DNA of 64,000 nucleotides from the NCBI GenBank assembly GCA_016714765.1, contig JADKCF010000012.1:62001-126000 (forward strand), written 5' to 3'. Below the pieces are notes generated by a model that saw nothing but the letters and a program-made list of their open reading frames with translations, did not search any database and was not told where the DNA came from. Positions 16,794-27,594 of the stretch are shown piece by piece. The translations under genes and the position numbers were made by a program. Position 1 is the stretch's first letter. Every line of letters starts with the position of its first letter. This DNA comes from Saprospiraceae bacterium (lineage in GTDB: Bacteria; Bacteroidota; Bacteroidia; Chitinophagales; Saprospiraceae).

Positions 16794-19430
16794 TCAAGCA
16801 TTTTTCATTTCTTCCAATCTGGCAAGGTCATCCTTAAGGATTTTTATTCGTTCCTGCCCATCAGCCAGTTTTGCCTTTTCTTTTTCGACAACTGCAGCAG
16901 GCGCACCACTTACAAATCTCTCATTATTGAGTTTGGCCTCTACCGATGCTACAAATCCCAACTGATACTGCAATTCTTTGGTTTTTTCTTCCATCTGAGC
17001 ATCAATATCCAATTCCTGATTGATGGCTACTATACACTTTTCAGTACCCGAAATAAATCCTATACCTGCCACATTCTCATCTGTCGTAATAGTAATATCA
17101 CTAAGGTTGGCTGATTTGATACATATTTCTTTCCATCCTGACTGGTTGAACAATGCTTCAGAACGCTCACTCTGAATGATGTAAACCTCAAGTTTATCCA
17201 TCATTTTAATGCCGTTTTTATTGCGTATATCTCTGATATTAGTGATCATCTCTTTGGCCTGCTCTACTCTGTCTATCAGAGTTTGACTATAATCTGCAGG
17301 CTTTGGATAATGGCTTAAAATACAATCATCGCCATTATTTCTATGCTGCAGCACATGCCATATCTCTTCGGTTATAAATGGCATAAACGGATGCAATAAG
17401 GAGCAAATACTGCTGAATAATGAAATAGTATTTTCTTTTGTACTTAACGGAATTTTAGATTCAAAACCAGGTTTTACCATCTCCAGATACCACGAACAAA
17501 AGTCTGACCAAATGAAGGTATAAATACTCATCAACGCTTCAGACAATCTGTATTCTTTGAAGTTTTTATCAATGTCAACTGCCAGCGACGAGAGCTTGTC
17601 TTGCATCCATTGATAAGCAAGTCTATCGGCCTCTCCGGCTACAAGTGAAGGGTCAGTCTCCCAGCCATCCACCAATCTAAGGGCATTCCAAATCTTATTG
17701 CTAAAGTTTCTTCCCTGCTCACAAAGCTTATCGTCAAAAAGTAAATCTCCGCCGGCAGGTGAGCAGGCCATCATACCGAATCTGACACCATCTGCACCAA
17801 AATCTTCTATCAGCTGGAGAGCGTCAGGACTGTTTCCAAGGGATTTGGACATTTTCCTTCTTTGCTTATCCCTTACCATTCCGGTAAAATATACATGATC
17901 AAAAGGTCGTTTACCTTCCCATTCGTAACCTGCCATGACCATCCTTGCTACCCATAAAAAGATGATGTCCCATCCTGTCACCAAAACCGATGTAGGATAG
18001 TAGTAGTCGAGTTGCTTTTTATCTTTGAAACCATCAAAAACCGTAATTGGCCACAGCCAGGAAGAAAACCAGGTGTCGAGCACATCTTCATCCTGCCTTA
18101 AGTCAGACATACTTATGGACGGATACTTGGCCTGAGCCTGATTCAATGCCTGTTGTGCAGATTCTGCTACAAAAACATCATCGCCGACATAATAGGCAGG
18201 AATCCTGTGTCCCCACCACAATTGTCGGCTTATACACCAATCTTTGATGTTTTCCATCCAGTGGCGATAGATGTTCTTCTGATTTTTGGGAAAAAACTCC
18301 ACTTCATCATTCATAACTGCATCGAGGGCAGGACCTCCGAGTGCTTTCATATCTACATACCATTGCAACGAAAGTCTTGGTTCGACAACAGAATTGGTTC
18401 TTTCTGATCGACCTACATTGTTTTGATAATCTTCTATTTTATCCACATGACCACCGGCCTCCAGATCTTTGGCAAATTTTTTCCTGACTACAAACCTGTC
18501 TTCACCTACATAAATAGCTGCCTCCGGGCTCATCGTGCCGTCTTCATTAAAAACATCCACAATTTCCAGCTGGTGTCTTTTGCCTATTTCATAGTCATTG
18601 GTATCGTGGGCCGGTGTTACCTTCAATGCCCCTGTTCCAAACTCCATATCTACATAGCTGTCCATGATGATGGGCACAATACGGCCAATCAAAGGTACTA
18701 TCACATGCTTACCTAGCAGATGTGCATATCTCGGATCGTCCGGATGTACCGCCACTGCAGTGTCGCCCGGAATGGTTTCAGGTCTGGTAGTAGCTACTAC
18801 AAGGTATTCATCTGAACCTTCTATTTTATATTTGACATGAAACAACCTGGATTGCTCCATACTATAAATTACCTCTTCATTGGAAAGAACCGTTTTTGCT
18901 TCCGGATCCCAGTTGACCATACGTTTACCACGATATAGCTTACCTTTGTTGAATAGGTCTACAAAAACTTTGATAACCCCTTCCGATCTGACTTCATCCA
19001 TAGTAAAAGCCGTACGCTCCCAATCACATGAAGCACCGAGTTTTTGCAATTGCTCCAGGATGATTCCACCATATTTTTCCTTCCACTCCCATGCATACTC
19101 CAGGAACTGTTCTCTTGTAAGGTCGCCTTTTTTTATTCCTTTCTCCCTGAGCATTTTGACCACTTTGGCTTCAGTGGCAATAGATGCATGGTCTGTACCA
19201 GGTACCCAGCAGGCATTTTTACCGTCCATCCTCGCTTTGCGTATAAGGATATCCTGAATTGTATTGTTGAGCATATGCCCCATGTGCAAGACACCAGTCA
19301 CATTGGGTGGAGGTATGACAATACTGTAAGATTCTCTGTGGTCCGGTTCGGAATGGAAGTATTGCCTATCCATCCAGTGTTGATACCATTTTGACTCTAT
19401 TTCAGAAGGATTATATCTCGAAGAAATCAT
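16794..19430 (-). CDS. valS: Valyl-tRNA synthetase
   Basis: 878 residues, normal length for class Ia ValRS. The HIGH-type motif is HMGH (49-52) in PPPNVTGVLHMGH, the KMSKS motif lies near residue 525 (RRKMSKSLGNSPD), and the editing domain includes TTRPETIPGDTAVAVHPDDPRY and GTGALKVTPAHDTNDYE. The C-terminal coiled-coil arm (FVASVEAKLNNERFVSGAPAAVVEKEKAKL) that contacts the tRNA is present. It charges tRNA-Val. The gene is intact, only 17 nt downstream of the symporter start on the same strand. Confidence 0.97.
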   Translation of the reverse strand: MISSRYNPSEIESKWYQHWMDRQYFHSEPDHRESYSIVIPPPNVTGVLHMGHMLNNTIQDILIRKARMDGKNACWVPGTDHASIATEAKVVKMLREKGIKKGDLTREQFLEYAWEWKEKYGGIILEQLQKLGASCDWERTAFTMDEVRSEGVIKVFVDLFNKGKLYRGKRMVNWDPEAKTVLSNEEVIYSMEQSRLFHVKYKIEGSDEYLVVATTRPETIPGDTAVAVHPDDPRYAHLLGKHVIVPLIGRIVPIIMDSYVDMEFGTGALKVTPAHDTNDYEIGKRHQLEIVDVFNEDGTMSPEAAIYVGEDRFVVRKKFAKDLEAGGHVDKIEDYQNNVGRSERTNSVVEPRLSLQWYVDMKALGGPALDAVMNDEVEFFPKNQKNIYRHWMENIKDWCISRQLWWGHRIPAYYVGDDVFVAESAQQALNQAQAKYPSISMSDLRQDEDVLDTWFSSWLWPITVFDGFKDKKQLDYYYPTSVLVTGWDIIFLWVARMVMAGYEWEGKRPFDHVYFTGMVRDKQRRKMSKSLGNSPDALQLIEDFGADGVRFGMMACSPAGGDLLFDDKLCEQGRNFSNKIWNALRLVDGWETDPSLVAGEADRLAYQWMQDKLSSLAVDIDKNFKEYRLSEALMSIYTFIWSDFCSWYLEMVKPGFESKIPLSTKENTISLFSSICSLLHPFMPFITEEIWHVLQHRNNGDDCILSHYPKPADYSQTLIDRVEQAKEMITNIRDIRNKNGIKMMDKLEVYIIQSERSEALFNQSGWKEICIKSANLSDITITTDENVAGIGFISGTEKCIVAINQELDIDAQMEEKTKELQYQLGFVASVEAKLNNERFVSGAPAAVVEKEKAKLADGQERIKILKDDLARLEEMKNA

Positions 19431-19517
19431 CTACATTACTTTTTATTAGAAAATAGTGGGTATTGTTCAGAATTACATAAAATTTTGCATCATCTTAAAA
19501 GTGAGCCAACTCTTACA

Positions 19518-20132
19518 TCAGTATTTTAGGGTATACACATCCGATTGTCCGGATTTTTTAAGCACAACAACTACAAAATTGTCGTATTCGTCATCTTCAA
19601 ACGTTTTGGTAAAAATATCTCGTCCCGCCAATGTATTGGTAATGGAAGGGATAGTATTAGAATGTCCCACGATAAGTAACCGGTTGTATTGCTCGCTATT
19701 TTTTACGTTATCCAGAAGTGCCTTTAGATCCTTATTGTCATATGGCAAGATAGCCATTGCCTTAATATCGGCCAGCGAATCGACTGTAAACATGGCCCTG
19801 AGAGTCAGTGTTGAATATATTGCATCTACTCTTGTACCTCTCAGAATGTCTGCAATTTTAGTAGACCTGGCTAATCCCTCCGCAGTAAGGGGTGGGTCTT
19901 CCTTGATGGACGTATCTTTTTCGGCATGTCTGACAAGGTAAAATATTTTGGCTGTACTATCCTCATTGATAACCACTTTCTGGCTGTCAGTAGTGATAAT
20001 CACATTCGACTGAATTTCTTTTACACTTTTGCCGTTAATACCAGTCTGGTGTTCCTGTTGTTTGCATGAACTGAGAATAATGGCGATAATGCCCATTATC
20101 AACCCTATTTTAAATATTAATTGTCTGGTCAT
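19518..20132 (-). CDS. SixA-like histidine phosphatase lipoprotein
   Basis: 204 residues. Signal peptide with lipobox LSSC near residue 22, then the RHG motif YLVRHAEKD with the phospho-accepting His, the ADILRGTRVDAIYSTLTLRAMFT segment, and the second catalytic His in LLIVGHSNTIPSI. This is a short (SixA-type) member of the histidine phosphatase superfamily, anchored in the envelope. Substrate unknown. Its stop lies 87 nt upstream of the valS start in genome coordinates; it starts 12 nt beyond the lysA end, so lysA and this gene may be one operon. Confidence 0.85.
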   Translation of the reverse strand: MTRQLIFKIGLIMGIIAIILSSCKQQEHQTGINGKSVKEIQSNVIITTDSQKVVINEDSTAKIFYLVRHAEKDTSIKEDPPLTAEGLARSTKIADILRGTRVDAIYSTLTLRAMFTVDSLADIKAMAILPYDNKDLKALLDNVKNSEQYNRLLIVGHSNTIPSITNTLAGRDIFTKTFEDDEYDNFVVVVLKKSGQSDVYTLKY

Positions 20133-20144
20133 GAATAATATATA

Positions 20145-21474
20145 TTATCGTAAAATCTTATCGTTTTCCTTGATACTGGCGGGAGCATGAGATTCGATGC
20201 CATTTGGTAAAATAGGTGCCTGTAAAGCCAGTGGCTTGTCAAATATGTCCAGATCTACCTGATTTTTCACTATATCGTCCAGCGTCTCTCTCTTGCGTAT
20301 GAGGTAATCCACTCCTTCATGAATCAGCACTTCTGCAGGCCTGTACCTCGAATTATAGTTGGAAGACATGGTATAACAATAAGCTCCGGCATTGTAAAAA
20401 GCCAGAATGTCACCTTCATTGATTTCTGTCATTTTGCGATTGACCCCCGAAAGTATCTGTTTCGCAGATGTATCCTACTACTGTATAAATTCTCGACCTA
20501 CCTTCGGTTTTGGAAATGTTGACAATCTTATGGTATGAATCATACAACATAGGTCTTATCAAATGATTCAGACCAGAGTCCACACCTGCAAAAACAGTAG
20601 ATGTTGTTTGTTTCACTACATTGACTTTTACAAGAAAGACACCGGACTCACTGACCAGAAATTTTCCGGGTTCGAACATAAGGGTCAGTTTGCGGCCATA
20701 TCTTTCACAAAACTCATTAAACCTGACGGTGATTTTTTCTCCAAGCTCTTCAATATCCGTCTCAATATCTTCTTCCTTGTAAGGTACTTTAAACCCACTC
20801 CCGAAATCTATATATTGTAAGTCTTTAAACTCTTCGGCCACCTGAAAGAGAATTTCAGCTCCCTGCAAGAATACATCTATATCTAAAATATCACTACCGG
20901 TATGCATATGAATTCCTTCTACTGTCATATCATGGGCTTTGATGATCCTGTGTATCAGAGGGGTCTGATGGAAAGAAATACCAAATTTGGAATCAATATG
21001 ACCAACACTAATTTTAGAATTTCCTCCCGCCATGATGTGGGGATTGATCCTGATGCATATGGGGTAATGAGGATAGAGACTTCCGAATTGCTCAAGGATA
21101 GACAGATTGTCGATATTGATTTTGACTCCCAATTCTACTGCCTGTGAAATTTCCTCTATAGAAACACAATTAGGTGTATAGATGATCTCGTCGGGCTGAA
21201 ATCCGGCTAGAAGTCCAATTCTGGCCTCCTGAATAGATACTGTATCCAACCCTGTACCTAATGATTTGAGGTATTTCAGTACGGCGATATTGTTTAGCGC
21301 TTTGCAGGCATAATTGATTTTTAGCTTTTTGAGATGAAATGCCTTGGTTAGTCTATCATACTGTCTTTTCATTACAGACGTCTCATAAATATATAATGGA
21401 CAGCCATATTTCTTTACTAACACCAAAGGGTCCACCCCACCCTCAAGTAAGTATTTATCGTTTTCGATATGCAT
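20145..21474 (-). CDS. lysA: Diaminopimelate decarboxylase (frameshifted)
   Basis: Final step of lysine synthesis, decarboxylating meso-diaminopimelate with PLP. Fold III features: NYACKALNNIAVLKY with the PLP Lys, HMHTGSDI, FGSGFKVPY and MFEPGKFLVSESG, then the substrate-binding ICETDTFG. The frame breaks at the five-C run 20444-20448; removing one base joins CETDTFGVNRKMTEINEGD to the C-terminal NAGAYCYTMSSNYNSRYRP with the conserved Tyr. Joined length is about 443 residues, typical of the Bacteroidota enzyme. Confidence 0.93.
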
Positions 21475-21495
21475 AAAAGATTCTTATTTGGGGGA

Positions 21496-21529
21496 CAAAG
21501 ATAATTTTTTTTAGTCATTCCATGACTAA
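21496..21529 (-). promoter_or_regulatory. lysA promoter with overlapping inverted repeat
   Basis: TATCTTTG (minus strand, 21496-21503) is the -7 element 22 nt before the lysA start. Just upstream is an 8-bp perfect inverted repeat, TTAGTCAT (21511-21518), tcc, ATGACTAA (21522-21529), in the spacer/-33 region, where a repressor site could lie. It is not a terminator: its T-run is on the wrong side in either direction. Confidence 0.45.
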
Positions 21530-21653
21530 ATTGAATAAATTAAGACCATATTGACCAAAGAAAAAAGGGACATTGACAATCAACTAGGCATATGAGTCGA
21601 CTTGCTTTGCAAACAGCTTTTTATATTAAATATACTGACGCAATTCTGACTTC

Positions 21654-22361
21654 TTAACATCTTGCTTGTTTCCTCTTATTCCCGACTTTACCTGTCATAA
21701 TGTTTTTATTGATGTAATCTGAAGCGGCAGGTACTTTGCATGATGTGCCATTCATATCTACACTCACAAGACCTATTTTAGATGCTGTGAGCAAAGCTCT
21801 GTCTGTCAGATCCTTGATGTATGTACCTACTGCAATTACAAAAGAATTCATGGCCATTCTGACTCTGTTGGGAGATGAGTGTATGCTCTCCGCTACTTTA
21901 TCCAATAATTGGCTGAAAACCGGAATATCCAGCGTTTCATCAGGCATAATGGATGCTGTGCTAGATAATGTTGCCCAACCTGCTGCAGCTATATTTTCTT
22001 TATCAGAAAGTATCCACTTCATGCCCAGTTCCATTCCAAATTTTGTTTCGGAAGCTACCCATGGTACTGCATATTCGTTCAAATAAGACCAATATGCTTT
22101 TTCTACCCAATGCTGTAGCTGATCTTTTGTAATTTTTTTTTCATCAGCCATCAGTCCTGCCAGATACATGGCATCTGAATTGCCTGTGTCATAGAGCTGC
22201 AGGGATAGTTCATGATTTTTTTTTGTTTTTTTAAGTATTGTCTTGAGATCAGCCACTTTTACTCCGAAGAATGGCTCTTTTGCACCATGGTTCATCAAAG
22301 TTTTTTTGGTTTGTGGGTCTCCTTTTTTTTCGAGTTCCGACATAATTTCATCAAATGTCAT
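21654..22361 (-). CDS. AlkD-like DNA alkylation repair protein (HEAT-like)
   Basis: 235 residues, all-helical pattern. The N-terminus MTFDEIMSELEKKGDPQTKKTLMNHGAKEPFFGVKVADLK matches the DNA alkylation repair family (AlkC/AlkD-like), in which ALK/HEAT repeats cradle damaged DNA; YWSYLNEYAVPWVASETKFG and GWATLSSTAS follow. Whether it is an active glycosylase is unclear: many members of this branch have not been tested. Intact, with a Lys/Arg-rich C-terminus. Confidence 0.8.
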   Translation of the reverse strand: MTFDEIMSELEKKGDPQTKKTLMNHGAKEPFFGVKVADLKTILKKTKKNHELSLQLYDTGNSDAMYLAGLMADEKKITKDQLQHWVEKAYWSYLNEYAVPWVASETKFGMELGMKWILSDKENIAAAGWATLSSTASIMPDETLDIPVFSQLLDKVAESIHSSPNRVRMAMNSFVIAVGTYIKDLTDRALLTASKIGLVSVDMNGTSCKVPAASDYINKNIMTGKVGNKRKQARC

Positions 22362-22451
22362 TGCTTTATTATTTTTGAGTTATGTAAATAGGTAGAAATA
22401 ATCAACGCAGGTTGTGTGCTTATTGTGATTGTATGTTAAATATCAAACCCT

Positions 22452-23006
22452 TTAACGAATCATTTCCGCCTCTTCCAAAACGTAGATCAGATAATCAAAA
22501 TTATCTCTATTAAGTTTTAACCGTCCTTTAAACTTGATCTTTGTATCCACCTTGAGTACCGGTAGCTTGGTAGGTGACAAAATATCTATGATTGATTCAA
22601 CACCGGCCTTACCACAAAAAAAACACTGGGCAAAAGGGAAAGCCGAAAGAATGACTATTTTATCATCTCCTGTTTCATCCACCGGAATATAAAATCCTTC
22701 TACTTCCACTAATTTTCCGTCCAGTACTTTTAAGGTGTCACTAAACACAGGCATAGAAACTTCCATGCCTAGCTTTTCATTATAACTGTCTTCAAATTTT
22801 ACTGCCATCAGATATTTCCAAGGGATAACGTAGGCATCACCGTTTTTTTTGAAAATGGAAATGTCAGCATCGCCTTTGATCGCAGTAGTATCTGTTGCTA
22901 CCTGACTGCCACTGACCACCGGAATAGATGGAGCTTCCTGTTTACAGGATATTAAAAAAAAAGCTGATGCGAAAAACAGTAAGCACAGAAAAACAAAACT
23001 TCGCAT
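22452..23006 (-). CDS. Lipoprotein, DUF3299-like
   Basis: 184 residues. Signal peptide with lipobox LISC around residue 21. The mature part holds GDAYVIPWKYLMAVKF, VEVEGFYIPVDETGDDKIVILSAFPFAQCFFCGKAG and VKFKGRLKLNRD-like strands. The PFAQCFFCGKAGVES segment with two Cys resembles DUF3299-type periplasmic proteins, sometimes linked with metal handling or membrane protein assembly. I am not certain of the family. No function assigned. Confidence 0.65.
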   Translation of the reverse strand: MRSFVFLCLLFFASAFFLISCKQEAPSIPVVSGSQVATDTTAIKGDADISIFKKNGDAYVIPWKYLMAVKFEDSYNEKLGMEVSMPVFSDTLKVLDGKLVEVEGFYIPVDETGDDKIVILSAFPFAQCFFCGKAGVESIIDILSPTKLPVLKVDTKIKFKGRLKLNRDNFDYLIYVLEEAEMIR

Positions 23007-23382
23007 AACGTTATATTTTGGGTGTAAAGTACAATTGCAAAGATCACAATTTAAATAAAATATAAATTATAATATCACTAAAACATCATCAAAAGTAAAC
23101 ATTTGAAATCGATAAAACACATTACTATAGCTTAATTCACATAGACTTCAATGATTATTTTTCAAAAAAGATTCATAATAAGCTATAAAAAAAAGCAATA
23201 ATCAATTTATGAAAGCCCCAAAATACATACAGATCAAAGACTATGAAGAAAGATCGGGGATGGTAAACGTCACTGAAATCAGAAATTTATTTAAACACAT
23301 GAACCCTTTTTATGGTTGCTTTGGTTTAATAAATTATAACTTTGCAAAATTAATAAATAATACAGATCAATCATAAAAGAAG
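23007..23382 (+). promoter_or_regulatory. Intergenic region with ferredoxin promoter
   Basis: The 376-nt gap between divergent genes. The -7 element TAACTTTG is at 23337-23344, with TTG 18 nt upstream (23316-23318), 38 nt before the ferredoxin ATG. A 55-codon open frame (23209-23376) spans this promoter and is probably not coding. The remainder (23007-23208) is AT-rich with no structure I can support. Confidence 0.5.
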
Positions 23383-23724
23383 ATGGCGCAAATTAAGTTC
23401 AGATTTGAGGACACAAGCATACCGGAGGTCATTGCTACAAAAGTCGAAAAGGGGTATTCTATTCTTGAAGTGACTGAAGATGTGGATGTGCATTTAAACC
23501 ATAATTGTGGTGGTGTATGCGCTTGCTCCACGTGTCATATTTATATAATGAAAGGTGCTCAAACACTGGAAGAAATATCAGAAAAAGAAGAAGATTTTAT
23601 TGACAGAGCAATCAATCCAAAATTGGAATCCAGATTGGCATGTCAGTGTATTATTTTAGAGGATGACGCTGATATTGAGGTCATTATACCTGACCAGAAA
23701 AACATTATTGGACACGAACACTGA
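23383..23724 (+). CDS. 2Fe-2S ferredoxin, adrenodoxin type
   Basis: 113 residues. Four cluster-ligand Cys are in the adrenodoxin-like spacing: NCGGVCACSTC (C-x5-C-x2-C) and LACQC near residue 87. Charged residues (EEISEKEEDFIDRA) match the family's partner-binding helix. Such ferredoxins serve in Fe-S assembly or P450 electron transfer; the partner is not apparent here. Intact. It converges with the acyl-CoA synthetase gene (20-nt gap). Confidence 0.92.
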   Translation: MAQIKFRFEDTSIPEVIATKVEKGYSILEVTEDVDVHLNHNCGGVCACSTCHIYIMKGAQTLEEISEKEEDFIDRAINPKLESRLACQCIILEDDADIEVIIPDQKNIIGHEH

Positions 23725-23744
23725 TTTTCTACAAACACTGAAAA

Positions 23745-25628
23745 TCAATCATACTTTCCACTTAATGTCCATTTGAGCTCATCGAGTACTGTTAAGTCTT
23801 CAATGGTAGATGGGACCTGGTAAGGAACCTTGTCTGCAATTGCCCTGATGATCTTACGCAGGATTTTACCCGACCTCGTTTTGGGCAGACGCTCGATGAA
23901 GTAGACTGTCTTAAACGAAGCAACAGCCCCTATAGTATCTCTTACTTTTGCAATTAACTCTTCAGAAATCTGCTCTGATTGACTATCAAAACTATGTTTG
24001 AGCACTACAAAGCCCACAGGTAACTGCCCTTTCATTTCGTCGTTGCATCCTACTACTGCACATTCAGCCACGGCATAGTGTCCCGCAAGAATTTCCTCCA
24101 TCTCGCTGGTAGATAATCTATGTCCGGCAACATTTATGACATCATCTATCCTACCTGTGATGTAAATATAGTTATCTTCATCTCTGTAACCTCCATCCCC
24201 CGAAAAATAATATCCGGGATACTCTGAAAGATAAGATTTTATAAACCGATCATTATCATTCCACAGACCAGGAAGACAACCGGGAGGCAAGGGTGTCTTG
24301 ATGACTACTGCTCCTTCATGATGGGGCGGTAAATACTCATGCTCGGCGGACAAGATCCTGATATCAAAACCAAACATAGGTTTTCCTGCTGATCCTGGTT
24401 TTATAGGAATGAGTCCTACACCTGCAAGATTTGCCAACATAGGATATCCGGATTCAGTTTGCCACCAATGGTCGATGACCGGTCGCTGAAGCAAAGCGGT
24501 GACCCACTCATATGTTGCTACATCAGTGCGCTCACCTGCCAGAAAAAGATATCTCAATGAACTCAGATCGTATTTGTGAAAAAGCTGGCCATCAAAGTCT
24601 TCTTTCTTGATAGCTCGGATGGCTGTCGGTGCAGTAAAAAATGTATTAACTTTATACTCTTCGATGACGCGCCAGAATGTACCTGCATCAGGAGTTTTGA
24701 TAGGTTTACCTTCAAATAATATGGTGGTACAACCTCTGATCAATGGGGCATATACTATATAAGAATGCCCTACCACCCAGCCAATGTCAGAAGCCGCCCA
24801 ATAAACACTACCTGGTACCGCATTATACACGTACTCCATACTTGTGTTGAGTGCAACGGCGTGTCCACCATTATCCCGAACGATACCTTTGGGGGCACCT
24901 GTTGTACCTGAAGTATAAAGTATATACAATGGATCCCAGGCATCTAAAATTTCATACGTTGCCGGCTCTGAAAATTTTATCAACTCATGCCAGTCATAGT
25001 CAAATCCTGCATTTAGCTCACAAGGGACAAAATCACGCTGCAGGACAATGCATCCCTGAGGTTTAAAATAAGCTTCATGCAGTGCTGCTTCTACAATGGT
25101 CTTGTATGGTATGATTTTTTCCATCTCCTTGCCTCCACTTGCCATTAGTATCAGCTTAGGACGGGCATCATTGATTCTTATGGCCAGCTCATGAGCAGCA
25201 AAGCCTCCGAAAACGACAGAATGTATAGCTCCTATTCTTGCACAAGCAAGCATTCCTATCACTGCTTCCGGCACCATAGGCATATATATCACGATAGTAT
25301 CACCTTTTGCTACACCTTTTGCTTTGAGGACTCCGGCGAAAAGGGATACCTCATGGAGCAACTCCCTATATGTATACTTTTTTTTAACACCTGTCACCGG
25401 AGAATCATAAATCAAGGCAATCTGATCTCCCCTCCCATTTTCGACATGAACATCCAGCGCAAGATACGAAGTATTCAATTTGCCTCCCTGATACCATCTG
25501 TAAAGATCATCTCCGTCTTTACTTAAAATAGTTTCCGGAAAGGTAAACCAATTTATTTTTTGGGCCTCATCACGCCAAAAGTCTTCTTTATTTGTAATGC
25601 TGCGATCGTATTCAGTTTCGTATGACAT
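23745..25628 (-). CDS. prpE: Propionyl-CoA synthetase-like acyl-CoA ligase
   Basis: About 627 residues. ANL superfamily: the P-loop-like YTSGTTGAPKGIVRDNGGH, WWQTESGYPM, YFSGDGGYRDED and the Lys region PKTRSGKILRKIIRAIAD (adenylation Lys). The IVRDNGGHAVAL motif and LFLAGERTDVATYEW are characteristic of PrpE/ACSS3-type ligases rather than Acs, so propionate is the more likely substrate, but acetate or short-chain acids are possible. The start at 25628 (MSYETEYDRSI) fits the family N-terminus; the open frame extends 12 codons upstream. It follows acs by 44 nt on the same strand. Confidence 0.88.
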   Translation of the reverse strand: MSYETEYDRSITNKEDFWRDEAQKINWFTFPETILSKDGDDLYRWYQGGKLNTSYLALDVHVENGRGDQIALIYDSPVTGVKKKYTYRELLHEVSLFAGVLKAKGVAKGDTIVIYMPMVPEAVIGMLACARIGAIHSVVFGGFAAHELAIRINDARPKLILMASGGKEMEKIIPYKTIVEAALHEAYFKPQGCIVLQRDFVPCELNAGFDYDWHELIKFSEPATYEILDAWDPLYILYTSGTTGAPKGIVRDNGGHAVALNTSMEYVYNAVPGSVYWAASDIGWVVGHSYIVYAPLIRGCTTILFEGKPIKTPDAGTFWRVIEEYKVNTFFTAPTAIRAIKKEDFDGQLFHKYDLSSLRYLFLAGERTDVATYEWVTALLQRPVIDHWWQTESGYPMLANLAGVGLIPIKPGSAGKPMFGFDIRILSAEHEYLPPHHEGAVVIKTPLPPGCLPGLWNDNDRFIKSYLSEYPGYYFSGDGGYRDEDNYIYITGRIDDVINVAGHRLSTSEMEEILAGHYAVAECAVVGCNDEMKGQLPVGFVVLKHSFDSQSEQISEELIAKVRDTIGAVASFKTVYFIERLPKTRSGKILRKIIRAIADKVPYQVPSTIEDLTVLDELKWTLSGKYD

Positions 25629-25672
25629 AGGTGAGTTAATTATTATTAGGTTTAAGCTGGACAATTATTATT

Positions 25673-27573
25673 TCATACCAATGCACCGGCTTTCAGCTCT
25701 TCTACACACTCAGGATTAAGCAATGTAGAAGTATCCCCCAGCTGATCTGTTTGGCCCTCTGCTATCTTTCTCAGTATGCGTCTCATAATCTTTCCTGATC
25801 TTGTTTTAGGTAGCTGAGAGACAAATTGAATTTTATCAGGCTTGGCAATAGGGCCGATTTCTTTGGTGACTACTGCGAGTATTTCACGGCGGAAGTGCTC
25901 TTCATCCACTATTTCATTGTGTGCTTTGACATATGCATAAATACCTTGTCCTTTTATATCGTGCGGATAGCCTACTACTGCTGACTCTACAACTCCGGAA
26001 TGCTGATCGATGGCATCTTCCACTTCAGCAGTGCCTATCCTATGCCCTGAGACATTGATCACATCATCCACCCTGCCAATGATACGGTATCGACCATCTT
26101 CGTCTCTTTTTGCACCGTCACCGGTAAAATACATATTCTTAAAAGCTGCAAAATAATTGGTTCTGCACCTTTCATGGTCTCCGTAAGTAGTTCTCAGTAT
26201 GGATGGCCATGGAAATTTAATACAAAGCAATCCTTCTACATCATTACCTTCCAACTCCACACCATTTGGGTCAAGCAAACAAGGTTGTATCCCGGGAAGC
26301 GGGTAGGAAGCAAAACAAGGCTTGGTATCAGTGATACCCGGTAGAGGTGTGATCATGATACCACCGGTCTCAGTTTGCCACCATGTATCTACTATCGGTG
26401 CATTACTACGTCCCACTTTTTCATCATACCAGTGCCAAGCTTCTTCATTGATGGGTTCTCCTACGGAACCTATCACTCTGAGATAGCTGAGATCATATTT
26501 TTCAGGTTCATGCCATCCTGCAGCCATAAGCGCCCGAATCGCTGTCGGTGCAGTGTAAAATTGATTGACTCTGTGCTTTTCGCACACATGCCAGAACCTG
26601 CCGGCATCGGGGTGCCCTGGTACTCCCTCAAACATAGTTGTGGTGGCACCTGCCAATAAAGGACCATATATGATATAAGAATGACCTGTAATCCAGCCTA
26701 CATCAGCTGTACACCAATATATGTCTCCATCCTGATACTGAAAAACGTTTTTAAATGAATAACAAGTATAAACCATATACCCTCCACAGGTATGGACTAC
26801 TCCCTTGGGTTTGCCGGTCGAGCCTGAGGTATAAAGTATAAAAAGCATATCTTCTGCGTCCATAACCTCAGCTGCACATTCGGTATCCATATTATCCACT
26901 GTCTCATGCCACCACAAATCGATATCGGGGTTCCAGTTGACTTTGCCACCAGTGGTCTTGAAAACCAGGACTTTTTCAATAGAAGTACATCCCATGGCAA
27001 CTGCTTCGTCCACTACTTCCTTAACCGGAATATTTTTGGGTCCCCTCCTGTTATAATCTGAACAAATGACCATTTTGCACTCAGAATCCTTGATCCGATC
27101 TGCAAGTGCATTGGCAGAGAAGCCTGCAAAACTACCGAATGTATGGCACCAATACGAGCACAGGCGAGCATAGCTATGGCTACCTGAGGTATCATAGGCA
27201 TATAAAAACAAATTCTGTCTCCCTTTTTGACTCCCTGAGCTTTCAGAGCATTGGCACATTTATTGACTTCTGCAAGTAGTTGTCTGTATGTCAGTTTGAC
27301 GGAGGGTTCATTGGCTTCGTTTGATTCCCAAATTATGGCAATCTGATCTCCCTTGGTAGCTATGTGCCGATCAAGGCAGTTTTCAGTAATATTGAGCTTA
27401 CCACCTACAAACCACTGCACATCAGGCTTGATAAAATCATTTTTCAGGACTGTATCCCATTTTTTATGCCACAAAAATGTATCAGCTTGCTCTGCCCAAA
27501 AACCTTCAGGATCATCTACACTTTTTTTATATTCCTTGTGGTACTGTTCTAAACTTTTTATTTGTAATGTCAT
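25673..27573 (-). CDS. acs: Acetyl-CoA synthetase (frameshifted)
   Basis: Activates acetate via acetyl-AMP. N-terminal MTLQIKSLEQYHKEY, WFVGGKLNITENCLDRH and MPMIPQVAIAMLACARIGAIHS are followed by FSANALADRIKDSE, YTSGSTGKPKGVVHTCGG, WWQTETGGIMITPLPG, FTGDGAKRDEDG and the acetylated-Lys motif TRSGKIMRRILRKI near the C-terminus. The frame breaks at the four-A run 27128-27131, where one more base gives VVFAGFSA; joined length is about 633 residues, normal for Acs. An in-frame ATG at 27259 is not the real start. Upstream in the same direction are a response regulator and a symporter-kinase, suggesting acetate-responsive control. Confidence 0.93.
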
Positions 27574-27594
27574 GGCAATAATGTTTATAATTTC

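Noticed and set aside
17698..19394. Several open frames of 60-125 codons antisense to valS
   Set aside because: They lie entirely within the conserved valS coding region and show no protein character.
21511..21529. Palindrome near lysA as an intrinsic terminator
   Set aside because: The T-run precedes the hairpin on the plus strand and is an A-run after it on the minus strand, so it does not fit a terminator either way.
23209..23376. 55-codon open frame upstream of the ferredoxin
   Set aside because: It spans the likely ferredoxin promoter, has no recognisable protein features, and ends just before the ferredoxin start.
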